This document shows, in pieces, positions 34,123 through 46,524 of a stretch of 64,000 nucleotides of DNA. The notes below the pieces were generated by a model, which had not been told where the DNA came from, searched no databases, and saw only the letters and a list, made by a program, of their open reading frames with translations. Position numbers and translations under genes: made by a program. Origin of the DNA: Echiichthys vipera (lineage: Eukaryota > Chordata > Actinopteri > Perciformes > Trachinidae); the NCBI GenBank assembly GCA_963691815.1, contig OY829648.1:14188021-14252020 (forward strand). Reading direction: 5' to 3'. The first letter of the stretch is position 1. Every line of letters begins with the position of its first letter.

Positions 34123-37100
34123 AACCCCATCCCTAGGCTCATTAGCGGCTGATTGGGTTGTTATTGTAATTAAGAGCTCCTGTGCAGCCAGTGAGAGCAC
34201 CAAGCTGTCTGTTTATGGGTGGTCCTCAGTGGGAGGATGGGCTTTAGAGGGGTCACAGTCATTGTCCACCAAACCCCCACCCACTCAGAGTCTACAAGTT
34301 TTTTTTAAAAATTTTTAATGAATTTTTATGTGAGGCTGTTTATGTAAGTCAAAATTTAAGAAATTAAAGAAGTTCACAGTATAGTCTTTGTGTCGGAGCA
34401 TTTGACAATGTTAAGTGAAAAACTGTGCAGCAGGTATCTTCTTCTTTTTTGCTGTTTTTTGTCTAATGTTCTCCCTTCAAACATTCAGTCAAGCTCAGTT
34501 TTAACTATTTTCTGCTGTAGGTGAACTGCTTATTGTTGCGTTTGTGTGTCGTCGTGCCCGCCCGCTGTGAGTCTGTGTGTATGTCTGTGTGTTGCTTGTC
34601 ATGTAACAGTGGTCCATAGCGGCCCTCCATTCATGCATGTGATCACCAACCGTCCTGTAGGTCCCTTACGTCACCCTGCGTTCCTGCCTGAGCTCAGGTT
34701 ACACTTTCACCCCGCTAACTCCCCCTCCCATCATTTCCCTGCCCCCCTTAACCTCTTCTTCCTCCTCTTTTGCCCACGACCCGCGACCATCTCCCTATTC
34801 GCACTCTTTGCCTCTCCTGTGTCCCCCTGCTTCTAAACCTGGGAGGAGAGAGGGAGGAGATGGCTCATTATTTTAAAGACACAGTGGCTCTTGCAGCCAA
34901 CCCACGACTACATAACAACCCTTCCTCCACTACTTTACTCCCGATGACCCCCCCTCCCCCCACACACACTCCTTCCCCCCCTCTCTCACTCCTGTCAGTC
35001 GAAAACAAGACTCCATTTTGCGGAGGGAGCTCCAAGCAGCACCGTGCACTGCTTCCCCTCATGGCCCACTAACATTCTTTGTGTCAATAAAGCTTCTCCA
35101 ACAGTAGACGTGACATATGTGCTAGCCTGTTAGTACGCTGTGTGAAGAGAGTGACCTCATTCCCAGTAATGTACTGTATGTCTTACCTGCAGTGGGAAAA
35201 ATACATTAATGTGAACAGGTCGTGTTTGTGTCCTCTTGGTGTTTTCTTGAAGATTATTGTGGGCAGAGGTGAGTTGTACCCTGTCCCTGTTGGTGTTGCG
35301 TAACGTAGTTTGTTATGTTGTCGCGTTGCACAATAGGTATCCGGTTGGTGCTGCAGGCTGACAGCGAGTGGGTGGCCTGTAGGCCTGTTTGATGTGTCCA
35401 GGAGATAAGGCAGGAAGGGCTAAGAGGTGTAAGGTTGCTGTTATCACTGGGAATAACATCAACTGCCACATAGTGGAGGAAGAAGTGTGTTTTTATGTTT
35501 TGGTTTCTGACAGTGCCTAATAAAGAGGGTGCGGCCAGGGCAAAGTGGCTAGCTTGTGTGAATGAGTAGCTGTTGTTGTTTCAAACTCTGCCTTATCTGA
35601 TGAGATGCTTAACAGCTGAAATGGATTTATTGTCTGATTTTACGAGTTGTTTTTGGCTGCTGGCAAGGCTGGCAACACTGGCTGCAGGCGGAAGTGCGCA
35701 AAGTTGAGCCGGCTTTGGCCACGTCCACACTAATGTGGACACAACTGAATACACCACTGAAAGGACCAGTGTTCATGATCTATTGGCAGAAAGAAAAAGT
35801 TTTCATATTTTAGTGTCAAATGTTTTCATTTGCTGAATAAAGAGATACTAAAGAGGTCAAATTAGATAACTATTATCAACATACCTGCCTATGTTTTATT
35901 ACTCTTTTATTAGATATCCTACTATTAGATTTTGACATTCAGTCTTGCTATCATGTGTCGATAGATAGAATAATAAATTGCGAAGATCTTTTTAAATAAA
36001 GAAATATCAGTTTTATTTATTTTACTTTATCAGACACATTCACAGACAAAAATCAAGAACATATTTACCCATGCTTAAAATGATGTGAAACACTGATGCC
36101 TTTCATCGATAATTTTAATTTCAATATGGTCCAGATGTTCTTTAATAGCACAGCTTGCACTTAGCAAATTAACTTCTGACCATTTGATATCTTAGACTGT
36201 TTCCACTCAGACACAGTCCACCCCTGAATAACTTACCACTATTGCCAACACGCTGTTGTAGTAAACAACATGGTTTTATTTGGCAGTGAAGTGATTACAG
36301 GCTTTATTGGCTCCTATCCATTCTAAAAAGGTCACTAAAAGTGCTCCATTGATGTGCTGCCGGTCAAAGTTTGTACCTGAATTGTTGACACGTTTGTCTC
36401 ACTAACCATTAACAGAGCAGGAAGTTCATAGGTAGCTCACACCTGGGAAATGACGACGGTCAATAACAACTCAATGGAACCAAGTAATCCACTCCAATGA
36501 ATTATTATTTTTTTTTCTATTTTAAGATGCATGTTGCTTTTAGCCTGTGCAAATTGGTAGTGGAGGATTGATGGGGAACATGGCAAAGGGTGGGGAGCAG
36601 ATGGGGTTCACGCCATTAAAATGCACGTAAGACACAGACAGTGTGATTAGCAGGTGTGTTTCTGTACTATCGATGTAAAAGCAGCAGGCTAGACTGAACA
36701 AATTCATTAACAAATTGCATTTAAATCAAATCTTCTTGCATGTTGGTTTTGACCATAATCATCTGTTTTAGGCCATTATGGTTGACAGTATGGTTGATAC
36801 GGTACATGCACGGTTAAGTCAAATTGGTACTATAGTATGTCTCTTAACTACCAGTGCAGTTGATGAGTATGTTCACTAAGTGTAAATGGATGTGTCGACG
36901 CCACAGAATTTATGCAAATGTATCTCTCATTTCAACACCTTGTATAGACATCATACGCAGCAGTAAATCATATCGCTTCTACTTTAAAAAGCAAGTCTGT
37001 TCACATGAGCTGACACTTGCTTGAGTTCATATTTGTGGGGTGAAACGTGCCACCTTTGACAACAGATCATGTGTGAGCAGTATTGTCTCTTTGTGTCCTC

Positions 37101-38219
37101 TTTGTAAAGCTGTTTTTTTTACTAAACCATTAGGCTAACTTACCTCTTAATATTTTTCTTTTTTAACTTCCGAGGAATACATAGGAATCGTGCATCTTAT
37201 TGTTATTATTGGTAGTGAGCAACAGCAGCATGCCTCTTCTCCCTGCACATCTCCTGTCTCCTAACAAATTCTCTACTCTGAGACGTCCAAATGTGGGCCA
37301 TTGTGCAGCAGCTAAAGAGTGTGAATGAGCATGGATAAGCATTTTGCTTCCAGGCTTCATTTCTGTTAACCCTTTCATGTCTGCTTCATTCAGATCAGAC
37401 AGTGCCATACAGTAATTTCCTCTCTGGAGAAATAATGCTGGAGCCAATGAGAAGTGAGCGACTCTGTGTGAGAGAGAGAGGGAGGGAAAGAGAGTGCTTG
37501 CAGCCAGTCAGATTTTAGAGGGGACTTTAGTGAGGCTGTTTCATGAATGGCTCTGCTCCACTTAATGCAGATCTCTTGTGGTTTCATGGCTTACATGGGA
37601 AAAAGAAGGGTTGATGTTCATATCTGCTTATTGTGATGCTGTTGCAAAGCGAAGACACTCTTTTGCCTGTTTGGCCTGTTACTGTAAGCCATAGTGGAGG
37701 AGGGACATGTCTTTTTATACTGTGTGATGTACACTTATCAATGATTGTAAACCAAGTATGCTGAAACAAAAAGTGAATTAATTTATTTGTCGATCTGTAG
37801 AAAAATAACCACCTATTCTTACTATTTCAAACTATCCTAATTCCAGCTTCTCAATTCTGTGGATTTGCTGCTTTACTTTGTTTTCATTGATAAATGGATT
37901 AATGGAAAAAAATATGTTAAAGAAAGTGGAATGAAGTGACCTTCGTCAAGGTGGGATTTATTTCGAGGCTAAATTTAAAGAAGTGTTGAAAAATAAAATG
38001 GTAGCTGAATATAAATGCACATTTGCTGATGTGCCCTGAAACAAGGTGTCTAATATAAAAGTATTTTAGCAGAGCTGTGTTCTTTCTAGGCATGTCCCTG
38101 GTTTTGTGTATTATTTTAAAATTAATAAATTATAGACAAGGCAAAGCTCAAAAGGTGTCTCAAGAAACATGAACAAAAATCTTGGATTAATCGTCTTTTT
38201 TTCTTCTTCGACTGGCTTA
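34123..38219. other. Distal intron 1 without recognised gene
   Basis: Non-coding sequence with C-rich tracts at 34680-35000 and AT-rich DNA from 35760 to 38200. The last 40 bases before 38260 form the pyrimidine-rich acceptor tract of exon 2. Nothing else can be assigned. Confidence 0.45.
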
Positions 38220-38259
38220 TTATTGCTTCTCACATCTCCCTCCCTCTTTATCCTTCCAG

Positions 38260-38808
38260 TCTGCCAGAGCAAGGACATCCGCAACAATGTGACCAACCTC
38301 CAGTCGTTGGAGAACTGCACCATCATCGAGGGCCACCTGAAGATTCTGCTCATGTTTAAGACCAAGACCGAGGACTTCAGGGGTCTCAGCTATCCAAAGC
38401 TGCGAGTGGTGACCGACTATGTGCTGCTGTTCAGGGTCTACGGACTCGAAGCCCTCAGCGATCTCTTCCCCAACCTGACCGTGATCCGAGGAAACAACCT
38501 CTTCTTTAACTACGCTCTTGTGCTTTACGAGATGCTGCAGCTGAAGGAGGTGGGCCTCTACAGCCTCATGAATATCACCCGGGGTGCCGTGAGGATCGAG
38601 AAGAATCCAGACCTCTGCTATCTGGCCACCCTGGACTGGGCCAAGATCCTGGACTCTGTGGAGGACAACTTCATCGTGGCCAACAAGAATGAAAGAGAGT
38701 GTGGAGATGTGTGTCCCGGCACGGCCCAAGGTCAGACCATCTGCCCACAGAACACCATCAACGGACACTTCAGGGGGCGATGCTGGTCACAGAGCCACTG
38801 CCAGAGAA
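38260..38808 (+). CDS. insr: Insulin receptor, exon 2 (L1 domain and start of cysteine-rich region)
   Basis: This exon encodes precursor residues 32-214 of the insulin receptor, a disulfide-linked alpha2beta2 receptor tyrosine kinase at the plasma membrane. It covers the leucine-rich L1 domain, which forms part of the primary insulin-binding site, and the first cysteines of the cysteine-rich region. Visible landmarks are DIRNN (37-41), the ENCTIIEGHL segment (49-58), ILLMFK (60-65), FRVYGLE (89-95), FPNLTVIRG (101-109), LFFNYALV (112-119), NITRGAVRIEKN (136-147) and ECGDVCPGT (178-186). Four N-glycosylation sequons (N41, N50, N103, N136) sit at positions equivalent to human sites. ILLMFKT and FRVYGLE fit INSR rather than IGF1R, which has ILLISK and FRVAGLE there. 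The acceptor is a pyrimidine-rich tract ending in CCTTCCAG (38252-38259) and the donor is A|GTAAGT at 38809. Length 549 bp, phase 1-1, close to the 552 bp I recall for human exon 2. Codon use is GC-rich compared with the flanking introns. Confidence 0.96.
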
Positions 38809-41800
38809 GTAAGTGTAGATGTGCTTTAACGAGCTTTAACAAGTTAGAGAGCTTATTATTTTTTTCCCCCATACACTCCTATATTTTAACATTCAGTGTG
38901 ACTTTGTAAGGATATCATTATTGCTGATGTATGTAAGTGTACATTAAGTTTTCTTCAGTATCAAGGTAACTAATAGTAGCTAGTAGCTAATAGCTAATTC
39001 AGCACACTTAAAAAAAAAAACATGGGTCAAGTTGTAGGCCACAGATAACTAACTGATTCCATGGCATCGTTATACTTCCTGTTTACATCCCAAGCAGCTT
39101 TGTCAAATTCATTTGATTGATTTTTGATTAGAAAGTTGATTGCTGTCACTTGTCAGGTGTTTAAACCAGCCGGATACCGACTGTATGTAGCAGTGGAAAA
39201 ATCTCCATATTGACTGGCTGTTGTGTGCAGACATGATAGTATAGCACCTTTTCAGAATCCATCACGCTGCTCGTTGTAAAGTGGTCCATGGAGACACATA
39301 ATGAAAATATGCACTGGAGATTTTTTCCGCACAGAAATCAATTGAGATGACTGATGTTTTCATTTCCGAATGGTTTTTGTAATGATTACTATGATGCGGA
39401 GGGTTGCTCCTAATATCAGCAGCCAGGGGTCGTGGACTCCCTCTGATTAGCACTCATTGACTGGAGCATTGTGGGCAAGTGATCTGTAATTATAGGCTCG
39501 GGATCTGCTTGATGTGTGAAATGGCTCAACTGCATTGTTGAGTCAGGGAACTGCTAGCTCAAAGGTAGGCATTACGGTAAATTAAAATGCAATGAAAGAA
39601 AGAGAATTAGAGCGAGAGGGTTGATGGACAGGAATTAACAGTATAGTACACTTGTTTGTTGAAAATTGTACAGATTTTCTGTCCTTTTAGTAGAAAAGAG
39701 CTGGCTTTGCTTGTTGTTGCAGTCAGTATGTCGGCTGGTCAGTCACTCTTTCCTCTCCTACCACAAACATAGAGAATAGCTTCTATTGTAAGACGCACAG
39801 AGAGAATGCTTATTATTTTTTGCAGGCGATTATAGCTTATGTTGTTTTTTCTCTTCTGTGTCTGACAGAAAGGCTAGCGTTCAAAGCATAACAACCTCGG
39901 CCAGGTTTATACTCTAACATCGACTGTTGCAGCCCACATATAATGTTGGCTTCTCGATTTTCTGCCAGGTCTCAATGTCTGGAAAGCAATAGAGGGAATT
40001 GTTCTCTTTGTGTCTCGCAAACACACGCATTGCCTTAGAGTTTTGACTTTGACAAGGTGTCAGCATTCAATTTATTTTAATAGTAAGGTTAAAACAACAA
40101 CTTGTAGCATTACGGAGGAGGAGAAATTGCATGTAAGATTGGTAAACATTTTCGTGTCTTCTGCATCTGCGCTCTCGGCTTCTCTGCACCGTCATTGGAG
40201 CTGGGGAATGACTGTAGCGGCACTTTCTATCTGTATATTAAGGGCCCATCCTCCACAGTCAGTGTGGGAAATTATCCTTAGAAAACTTCTTTTAGTACTA
40301 TGTTGAGCATTCATAAGTTTAATTATGTGAAATTTGTTCACTACAAGCCCTGGATTTGATTTCAAAGACAAACGCCATGACCATTTAAAAAAAAAAAAAA
40401 GAATGTTGACTAATAAACAGAAGTGGGTGTACAGTGCAGCATTCAACCTGTAGTACATGTGCGTTCATGTCTCCTTTGCTTCGGATAGGCCAGGGGAGCA
40501 GGTATGACGCTGCGCTCTTTTTCACGTGACAGGCTCCAGTTTAGTCAAAAGCTGTGTGTCAAAGCAGGAGCCATTTCTAGAACATGATGCAATGGTTGTC
40601 TGCCCCTTTGGCGGGGGGAGTGTGAGGCTACACATAGAGATGATATGTGTACACTTACTGTAAATACTTTTGAGTGTGCGTGTGTATTTGATTTGTGTGT
40701 GCAGTCAGTGCCACCTTTCCACAGACATGCTTTTATCCTACAGCAGCCAAACTCTAATGCTTTTCTCAAATAAGTGCTGTTCTAGATTAGAATGATATTC
40801 AAATGTAAGTATATATTTATGAAATCTTTTACAATAACAGTAGGAACAGTATTGGTTATATTAGCAGTGAGTTGTGAAAGAATTTAATACCACTTTTATG
40901 CAGCTTGTTGCTATGTAGGCCCGTTTCAGCCCCACGTCAGATAAAAGGTTGTGAGATGTGAACATCAAAAAGAAGAAATACGTTGTTTCCCTTGTGTGCT
41001 TATGCAGTGATATACAGTGAAACACGTGCTGGGTGGGGGTGCAAAGAAACTGTAGGATATTTAATTAGAGCTTCTGTGAATGAAAATTCACAGTTTACAA
41101 ACTTAGATTCACTCATACAAACTTGTGCGTGTGTAGGGCGGAGGAACATTAGATGGGGCATTAAAGTTTATGTGCGAGTGGAAACTGTGGGGTTGTTTTT
41201 GTTGTGTTTTTACAGGGTTCCAGTTGCCTTAGGTAAAGATCCATGGGAGAGCCTGCATTCCTCTGATCTTACACATGCTCCTTACAAGCAGGAAAACCAC
41301 TGTGAGCGTTTGTGTGTGTGTGAGAACCAAGACATGTCATGTTTAACTTTGCAGGGCACTTGTTGGCAATCCAAACATCCCGGAGAGTGTATGAGATCTG
41401 ACATTTATTGCCCCATGAGATTTTCTCTGTTTTGTGTGTGCGCATGTATCTGACGCACAAATGTACAGTATTTTGTGTGTATGTGCCTCCTGTATGTTTT
41501 TACAAATTTGTGCAGGTAGCTGTTCGGATGTGGAGGTCAGTCCAGCATTAGGTTTAGTGAAGTGCACTCAGGCTGCAATTTTCCCAGCGTTTACAAGCTG
41601 TCACAAGTCACTGTGGCTTTGTTGCCTGATTGAATGTTGGTGGTTGCTTGCTTTTCCTGCAGTCAACAGTCGAGTGCATTTCGGTCAACGATGATAGTCC
41701 ACTTTATGCAGGCTGTGATGTGCTGTAGAGCAGGACGTTTCATACCATCACATATTCCAAAAGTCTCAATACACTGGGATCCTTTAATCCCAATTTATTA

Positions 41801-43159
41801 TTTTCTTTGTGGACATTTCTGTGGACTTATTTAGTTGAAATGTCTTTGAGCAGTGAATGCCTACCAGTTCTACAGTACATGTACCATTCTGCAGCATACC
41901 CTGCACATGGAGGTCCCTATGGAAAACCAAGAATGAAAAGAATTATTTCTCAGTCAAGAATCACAAGATTAAAAAATGTTTGCTACTGTTGTTGAAATAC
42001 CAGATTGGTCATAAAAAGAAGACTTCAAGAAGAGAAGGGGGAGGTTGTCATGTCTGAGATCAGAGGGGTTTATGGCATTAAATGAGACTGACAGGACATG
42101 GCATGCAACCTCTGCACCCACATGTTTATGCATGATGCATCCAGGATGAGTAAAATTACCAAAAAAAAGTGTGCTGGCATACTTTCATATCAAAGATGTT
42201 GCTGCGGGTTGGCCTGGTTCGGTTAATGCGATGGAAAGCATTTCCTTTCTCTCTCTGCCTCTGTGCTGTATTTGCGTTTATTGGCTGGGTTTTGAGATTA
42301 ATTTAGTAGTTAACCTCTTATCTCTTATGCACAATAAATGGCCTTTAAATGTAAGAGTGTAGGTTTGTTTTTTCAATGGCACCTCTTAAAGCGGTTTGGG
42401 TTTAAATTAGCAGAAAACAATAGCGAATAAATAAAAAGGAAGCCAGAAGGCCAAACTTAGATGAGACAGAAGAGATTAACATAAGATGGAGAGTAGACTA
42501 AAGAAAGGCAGGTTGCTAGTTGGAAAGTAAGCACACAATACTGAGGACTGGATTGACAAATGAGATGTGAAGAGAGATAAAACTACAGATAGAAAGGAAG
42601 TAAGGGTAATATTCACAGATGAGAGAAAGAGGGAATGGGAGCAAACAGTCAATCTCCCGTTGAGATAAGGCTTTGACTGTCGCTGAGGCCTGGCACACTG
42701 TGTTCAGCTTCACACACACCAGCCAGTACGGTGCTTGCACAACTCACACACACAAAAACACGCACACAAGCAGGAGGAGAGAAAGCTTTTCAGGTCAAAG
42801 TTCACTTTGCCTGCGCATACGTGCTTTGTTGTTTGCTGAGATTGTTGTCAAGCTCGCCTCGACCACACAAACACACACAAGCACACAGTCAGAGCTTCAC
42901 CTCCCCAGTGACACTGAGGGGAAAATGCCCTATCTCCATTACACGTATACCCATGTCAGAGCGTCACAGGTTAAACCTGCACTGGTGGTCGATCTAAATG
43001 GGTCAAAGTGCGTCATTCCACATGGCTTTGTGACCCTCCTCCTGACCAGAGTTGAACACAGGTCAGACTGCACAGCTCTGACCTGGCTTCTCTAATGGGG
43101 GTGGGAATTGAATGTTATACGGACGTTTAAAAGACATCGCTATCTTCCAAACTTTTGTA

Positions 43160-43163
<4 letters not shown>
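38809..43163. other. Proximal intron 2 without recognised gene
   Basis: Contains an A run near 39010 and another near 40387-40400, and a palindromic E-box TCACGTGA at 40522-40529. The 156- and 140-codon + frames at 40983-41453 and 42673-43095 have no domain and include CA-repeat translation. Confidence 0.4.

Positions 43164-43209
<46 letters not shown>
43164..43209 (+). repeat. (AG)n microsatellite, about 46 bp
   Basis: A perfect AG array. Confidence 0.97.
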
Positions 43210-43211
<2 letters not shown>

Positions 43212-43534
43212 CAGAGTACAGAAGCAGTTGAACAAGAGAAAGAGAGTGTGATGAGAAATTGTAATTGTACGGTTTTCAGTACTTTATGTAATTCTTAGGC
43301 CCTGGAGCTTAACTTCCATGGAGCTACAGCTGTACTGAGCGGGGATGAACCTGTGACAGCACTCTATGACAGCAAAGAAAAGAAAATGTTGATCCTATGA
43401 AAGGATTATTAAATGATAGGTTTCACATGTACATTGAGAGAAATATTGGTCGCTTCAGTCAAGAAATAGTCCCGCACATAACTTCTAAAACAAACAGAAA
43501 TTCTTGTTTTTACACTTCGTTTTTGGTGCAGTTT

Positions 43535-43880
43535 AGAGCTTGGGGATATGATGATATAAAAATGTCTGTCACATATATGTTTCTGTATCATTTGCTCGCA
43601 ATGACGACAAATATATTATTTACATATATATGTAAATACAGCAATATTTAAGTCATTTGGACAAAGCTTTACATTCTGATCCTTGCACATTTTATTCATT
43701 TTGCACTAATAAAATAAAAGATAATAAAGTGACAACATTTTTGATTTGTCAAATATTTAATTCACAGGAGTATACAAAAACAGGCTTTACCTTGTGATTA
43801 TGTCATATCAACTGTTTATGTATTAAATTAACAGAAAACATGCTATATCTTGATGTATATTGTTATCGAGATATGAGATG
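43535..43880 (+). repeat. Dispersed repeat family X, copy 1 (forward)
   Basis: It shares ordered blocks with the reverse complement of 47735-48035: GGATATGATGATATAAAAA, ACATTCTGATCCTTGCA, AATAAAATAAAAGATAATAA, ATTTGTCAAATATTTAATTC ACAGG, and AACAGAAAACATGCTATAT followed by TGTATATTGTTATC. The two copies are about 4 kb apart in opposite orientation. The family was not identified. Confidence 0.65.
43617..43638. repeat. 22-bp perfect palindrome inside repeat X copy 1
   Basis: The block reads TATTTACATATATATGTAAA plus TA and is self-complementary over 22 bases. The equivalent position of copy 2 lacks it, so it probably grew by local slippage. Confidence 0.6.
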
Positions 43881-43894
43881 ACCTATATCGACGT

Positions 43895-43970
43895 ATTTCC
43901 CCCTGCTTTCAGTCTTTATGCTAAGCTAAAGGTTTCCTGGCTGTAGCTTTTTAATTAACAGGCATCCATC
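43895..43970 (+). repeat. Teleost dispersed repeat fragment (CAGTCTTTATGCTAAGCTAA type)
   Basis: TTTCCCCCTGCTTTCAGTCT, TTATGCTAAGCTAAAGGTTT and CCTGGCTGTAGCTTTTTAAT recall a common fish repeat. It sits directly after repeat X, so the two may form one larger element. Confidence 0.45.
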
Positions 43971-44849
43971 TACTGATTTAACTCACAGCAACCAAGCAAT
44001 TAACTAAATATAACAAAATAAACTAATTTCCTAATTGGTTCAATATCTATATTGCCATTAAACAGCATCAATGTGCTATTCATCATAACATTATACTCAG
44101 CTGATATTCACGGTTTCCTTGGTAATGGGACTTGTTCATCAGTGACATTTCCATTCGCGTTTTATTTCTCATGCTATCAAATGCAACTGGACAGAGAAGC
44201 GGTTGGACAAAGCAAAAATAAACAGAGCAAAACAAACAAGTTTGAAGTGTGGTTCCCAGGTACACACAGACACACTCAAAAACCATGCACACACACTCAC
44301 TTTTTCCAGAGTGGCAAGTGGCCAAGCTAGAGGCGGCCAAGAGAGAAATGAACTGATAGTATTAAGGATGGAGACGCTCATTGAAGCGTGCTGTTGGCTA
44401 GTGCTCACTACCAAACAAAAACACTTAGCCAAACACTAGCCCGGCCTCTTAATTGGGGTGTAGAAGTGTCTCCGCTCAGGCTGTTTCCACACTCAATTCC
44501 CTCTTGATGTCTTCTTCTCTTCTGTCTTTCTTTGGTTCAGTTTCTTCAGTTTTCCAGTGAAAAGTAAATGAAAGAGTTTTCCTGAAGCTGCCGTTCTTAA
44601 TTAGCCATTTAGTGCTCCGTGACATGGGGAACACAAGAACGTAAAAAAAACAAAGGATCGAGTCAGGCTTCCTTAAAGTGGTGCTCATTTCAGCATCACG
44701 CGATGATCGCTAATTTATGCTTCGCAGGCAAACAACAACATGTTTGGTGCGAGTGGAGAGTTTAACGTTAGTCAGAGCTGGAAAAATTGCAGTAATTTGA
44801 CAATATTTTACGCTGGAAAATCCCACCAGTAAAACAGCGATGTGAACAG

Positions 44850-44975
44850 TATACAAGACTTTAGTTATAAAGTACAGGTGTCAGATCAGTACTCGGTATC
44901 AGCCGATATGCAAGTTCCAATAACAGAATCAGTACCGGGAAGGGAAAAAATGGTACAGACACATCTCTACATGCA
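44850..44975 (+). repeat. Teleost dispersed repeat fragment (TCGGTATCAGCCGATA type)
   Basis: TCAGTACTCGGTATCAGCCG, ATATGCAAGTTCCAATAACA and GAAGGGAAAAAATGGTACAG followed by ACACATCTCTAC recall a dispersed fish repeat ending in a ...ACATCCCTAC phrase. The call is from memory. Confidence 0.4.
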
Positions 44976-45982
44976 TTTAGTGAGAACTGCCACAAGGGTT
45001 AGAATCGGCATTGTGCACCTTCAAAAATTTAAAAAGATAAATAATTAAAATGAAAATTTGATGCAAGAAGCAACAACCTTTGCACATATATTGAGTCACT
45101 GCTTTCCACCCATGAGTCTCCATCTGGAGGAGCAGGTTTGCTGTTTTTCCTGAATGCCAATCACCTGTCATACAGGCACAAACACAGAAATTCTCTTTCC
45201 CTCTGGGGATCAACATAAAGAAGAGAAGAATATACATACAACAATACCTTAAGGGCCTGTTTGCACATTTGTGTCACCGTGCCTAAAAGTTGTCGTAAAA
45301 GGCAAGCACATAGTCTCATTCTGGAGCCCCGAGGCCACTTGAACTTTGACACAGATGCTTTTCTAAACACTATCCTTTGATGTCTTCTCCCATATTTGAA
45401 ATTAACGTAGATGCCTAGAAGTGAGAACTTGACTTACAGTTAACTAAATAACTTGTCCACAGCACATAGATGGTAGTATAGTATGGGCATTTGTCTAACG
45501 TGCCATTTAACATAACAGAGGATCTGAGAGAGTCTGGCACACATCAGTTCACACCAGTGTTGGGATTAGGGCTATATTAATACAGCCAAAAGCATTGTCT
45601 AACTGTAATGACCACAGGTATCAATTACAGTAATTTGCCCTGATAATATTATAAATTAATGGTCATGAATTGTGATTCAAAAAATCCTGATTTTGCAGCA
45701 TGTTTCAGTAAAAATATTAAACCTTCTGTCTTCCTTCTGTTCATTCAAACAGTGGAGAGCAAACACTTGAATGATGGTACTTGAATTGTTTCCAATTTCC
45801 TTCTCCATTCTAGGTCCTGAGTAAAGCGAATTTCATGTGATGTGATCCCGACAGTGATGCACAGAAAGAAAGAGCCGTGTACATTTGTTCTCATCTCTCT
45901 CTCATTTATTGCTATAGACACAGACAAGCTTCTCTTTGATGTTGTCCATTTGTGATAGTTAAAGCTTTTCCGTGGTGGCTTA
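44976..45982. other. Intron 2 segment without recognised gene
   Basis: Non-coding, AT-rich; no frame with a domain. Confidence 0.4.
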
Positions 45983-46090
<108 letters not shown>

Positions 46091-46313
46091 TTTGAATTGC
46101 CATGAATATCTTATAAGGGATAAGGAGTGATGGGAAGAGACAAAAACCAAAAGAGAGGGAAAGAGAAGAGGGAAGAAAGGATAGAAACAGACAGATGGAG
46201 AGGGAGAGTTTGTAATTGTGCTCTTGTATTTTTCTTCCTGGCAGCTTGCATTCTCGTTAACAAATCCAAATTAACTTTGATAAGCTGGCACCAGTTACGT
46301 ATATGCATGTGTT

Positions 46314-46357
46314 TGTGTGTGTGTGTGCGTGTGTGTGTATGCGTGTGTGTGTGTGTT
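46314..46357 (+). repeat. Imperfect (GT)n repeat
   Basis: GT array with GCGT and ATGCGT interruptions. Confidence 0.9.
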
Positions 46358-46493
46358 TCCCTCTACCCGCTCCATTTGTGCAGTGTTTTCAGTAGCAGGC
46401 AGGCAATGCTAGCTGAGCGCCCCAGGGGATCTGGAAAACTCTCTCTCCTCTCTCCTCCAGCTCATCAATGGACAGGCACTCCCACATCCTGCT

Positions 46494-46524
46494 CCACACA
46501 CACACACACACACACACTCACACA
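46494..46524 (+). repeat. (CA)n microsatellite, short
   Basis: CA array with one CT interruption. It is the third dinucleotide array within 550 bp. Confidence 0.9.

Larger units (their letters stand above)
16402..38259 (+). other. insr: insr intron 1 (21,858 bp)
   Basis: The intron is bounded by the donor GTAAGT at 16402 and the acceptor CAG ending at 38259; both sides are phase 1. It contains no further exon I can recognise. The first kilobase is CpG-richer than the rest and has GC-box-like and NRF1-like motifs. Downstream it carries an antisense LINE fragment, several microsatellites and weakly recognised dispersed repeats. A large first intron is typical of vertebrate insulin receptor genes. 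Confidence 0.85.

Noticed and set aside
38220..38768. 182-codon minus-strand ORF opposite insr exon 2
   Set aside because: It is the antisense shadow of the conserved L1-domain exon; its composition follows the codon bias of the sense frame and no domain is visible.
38260..38808. IGF1R instead of insulin receptor
   Set aside because: Diagnostic segments ILLMFKT, FRVYGLE and LDSVEDN match INSR; IGF1R has ILLISK, FRVAGLE and LDAVSNN at these places.
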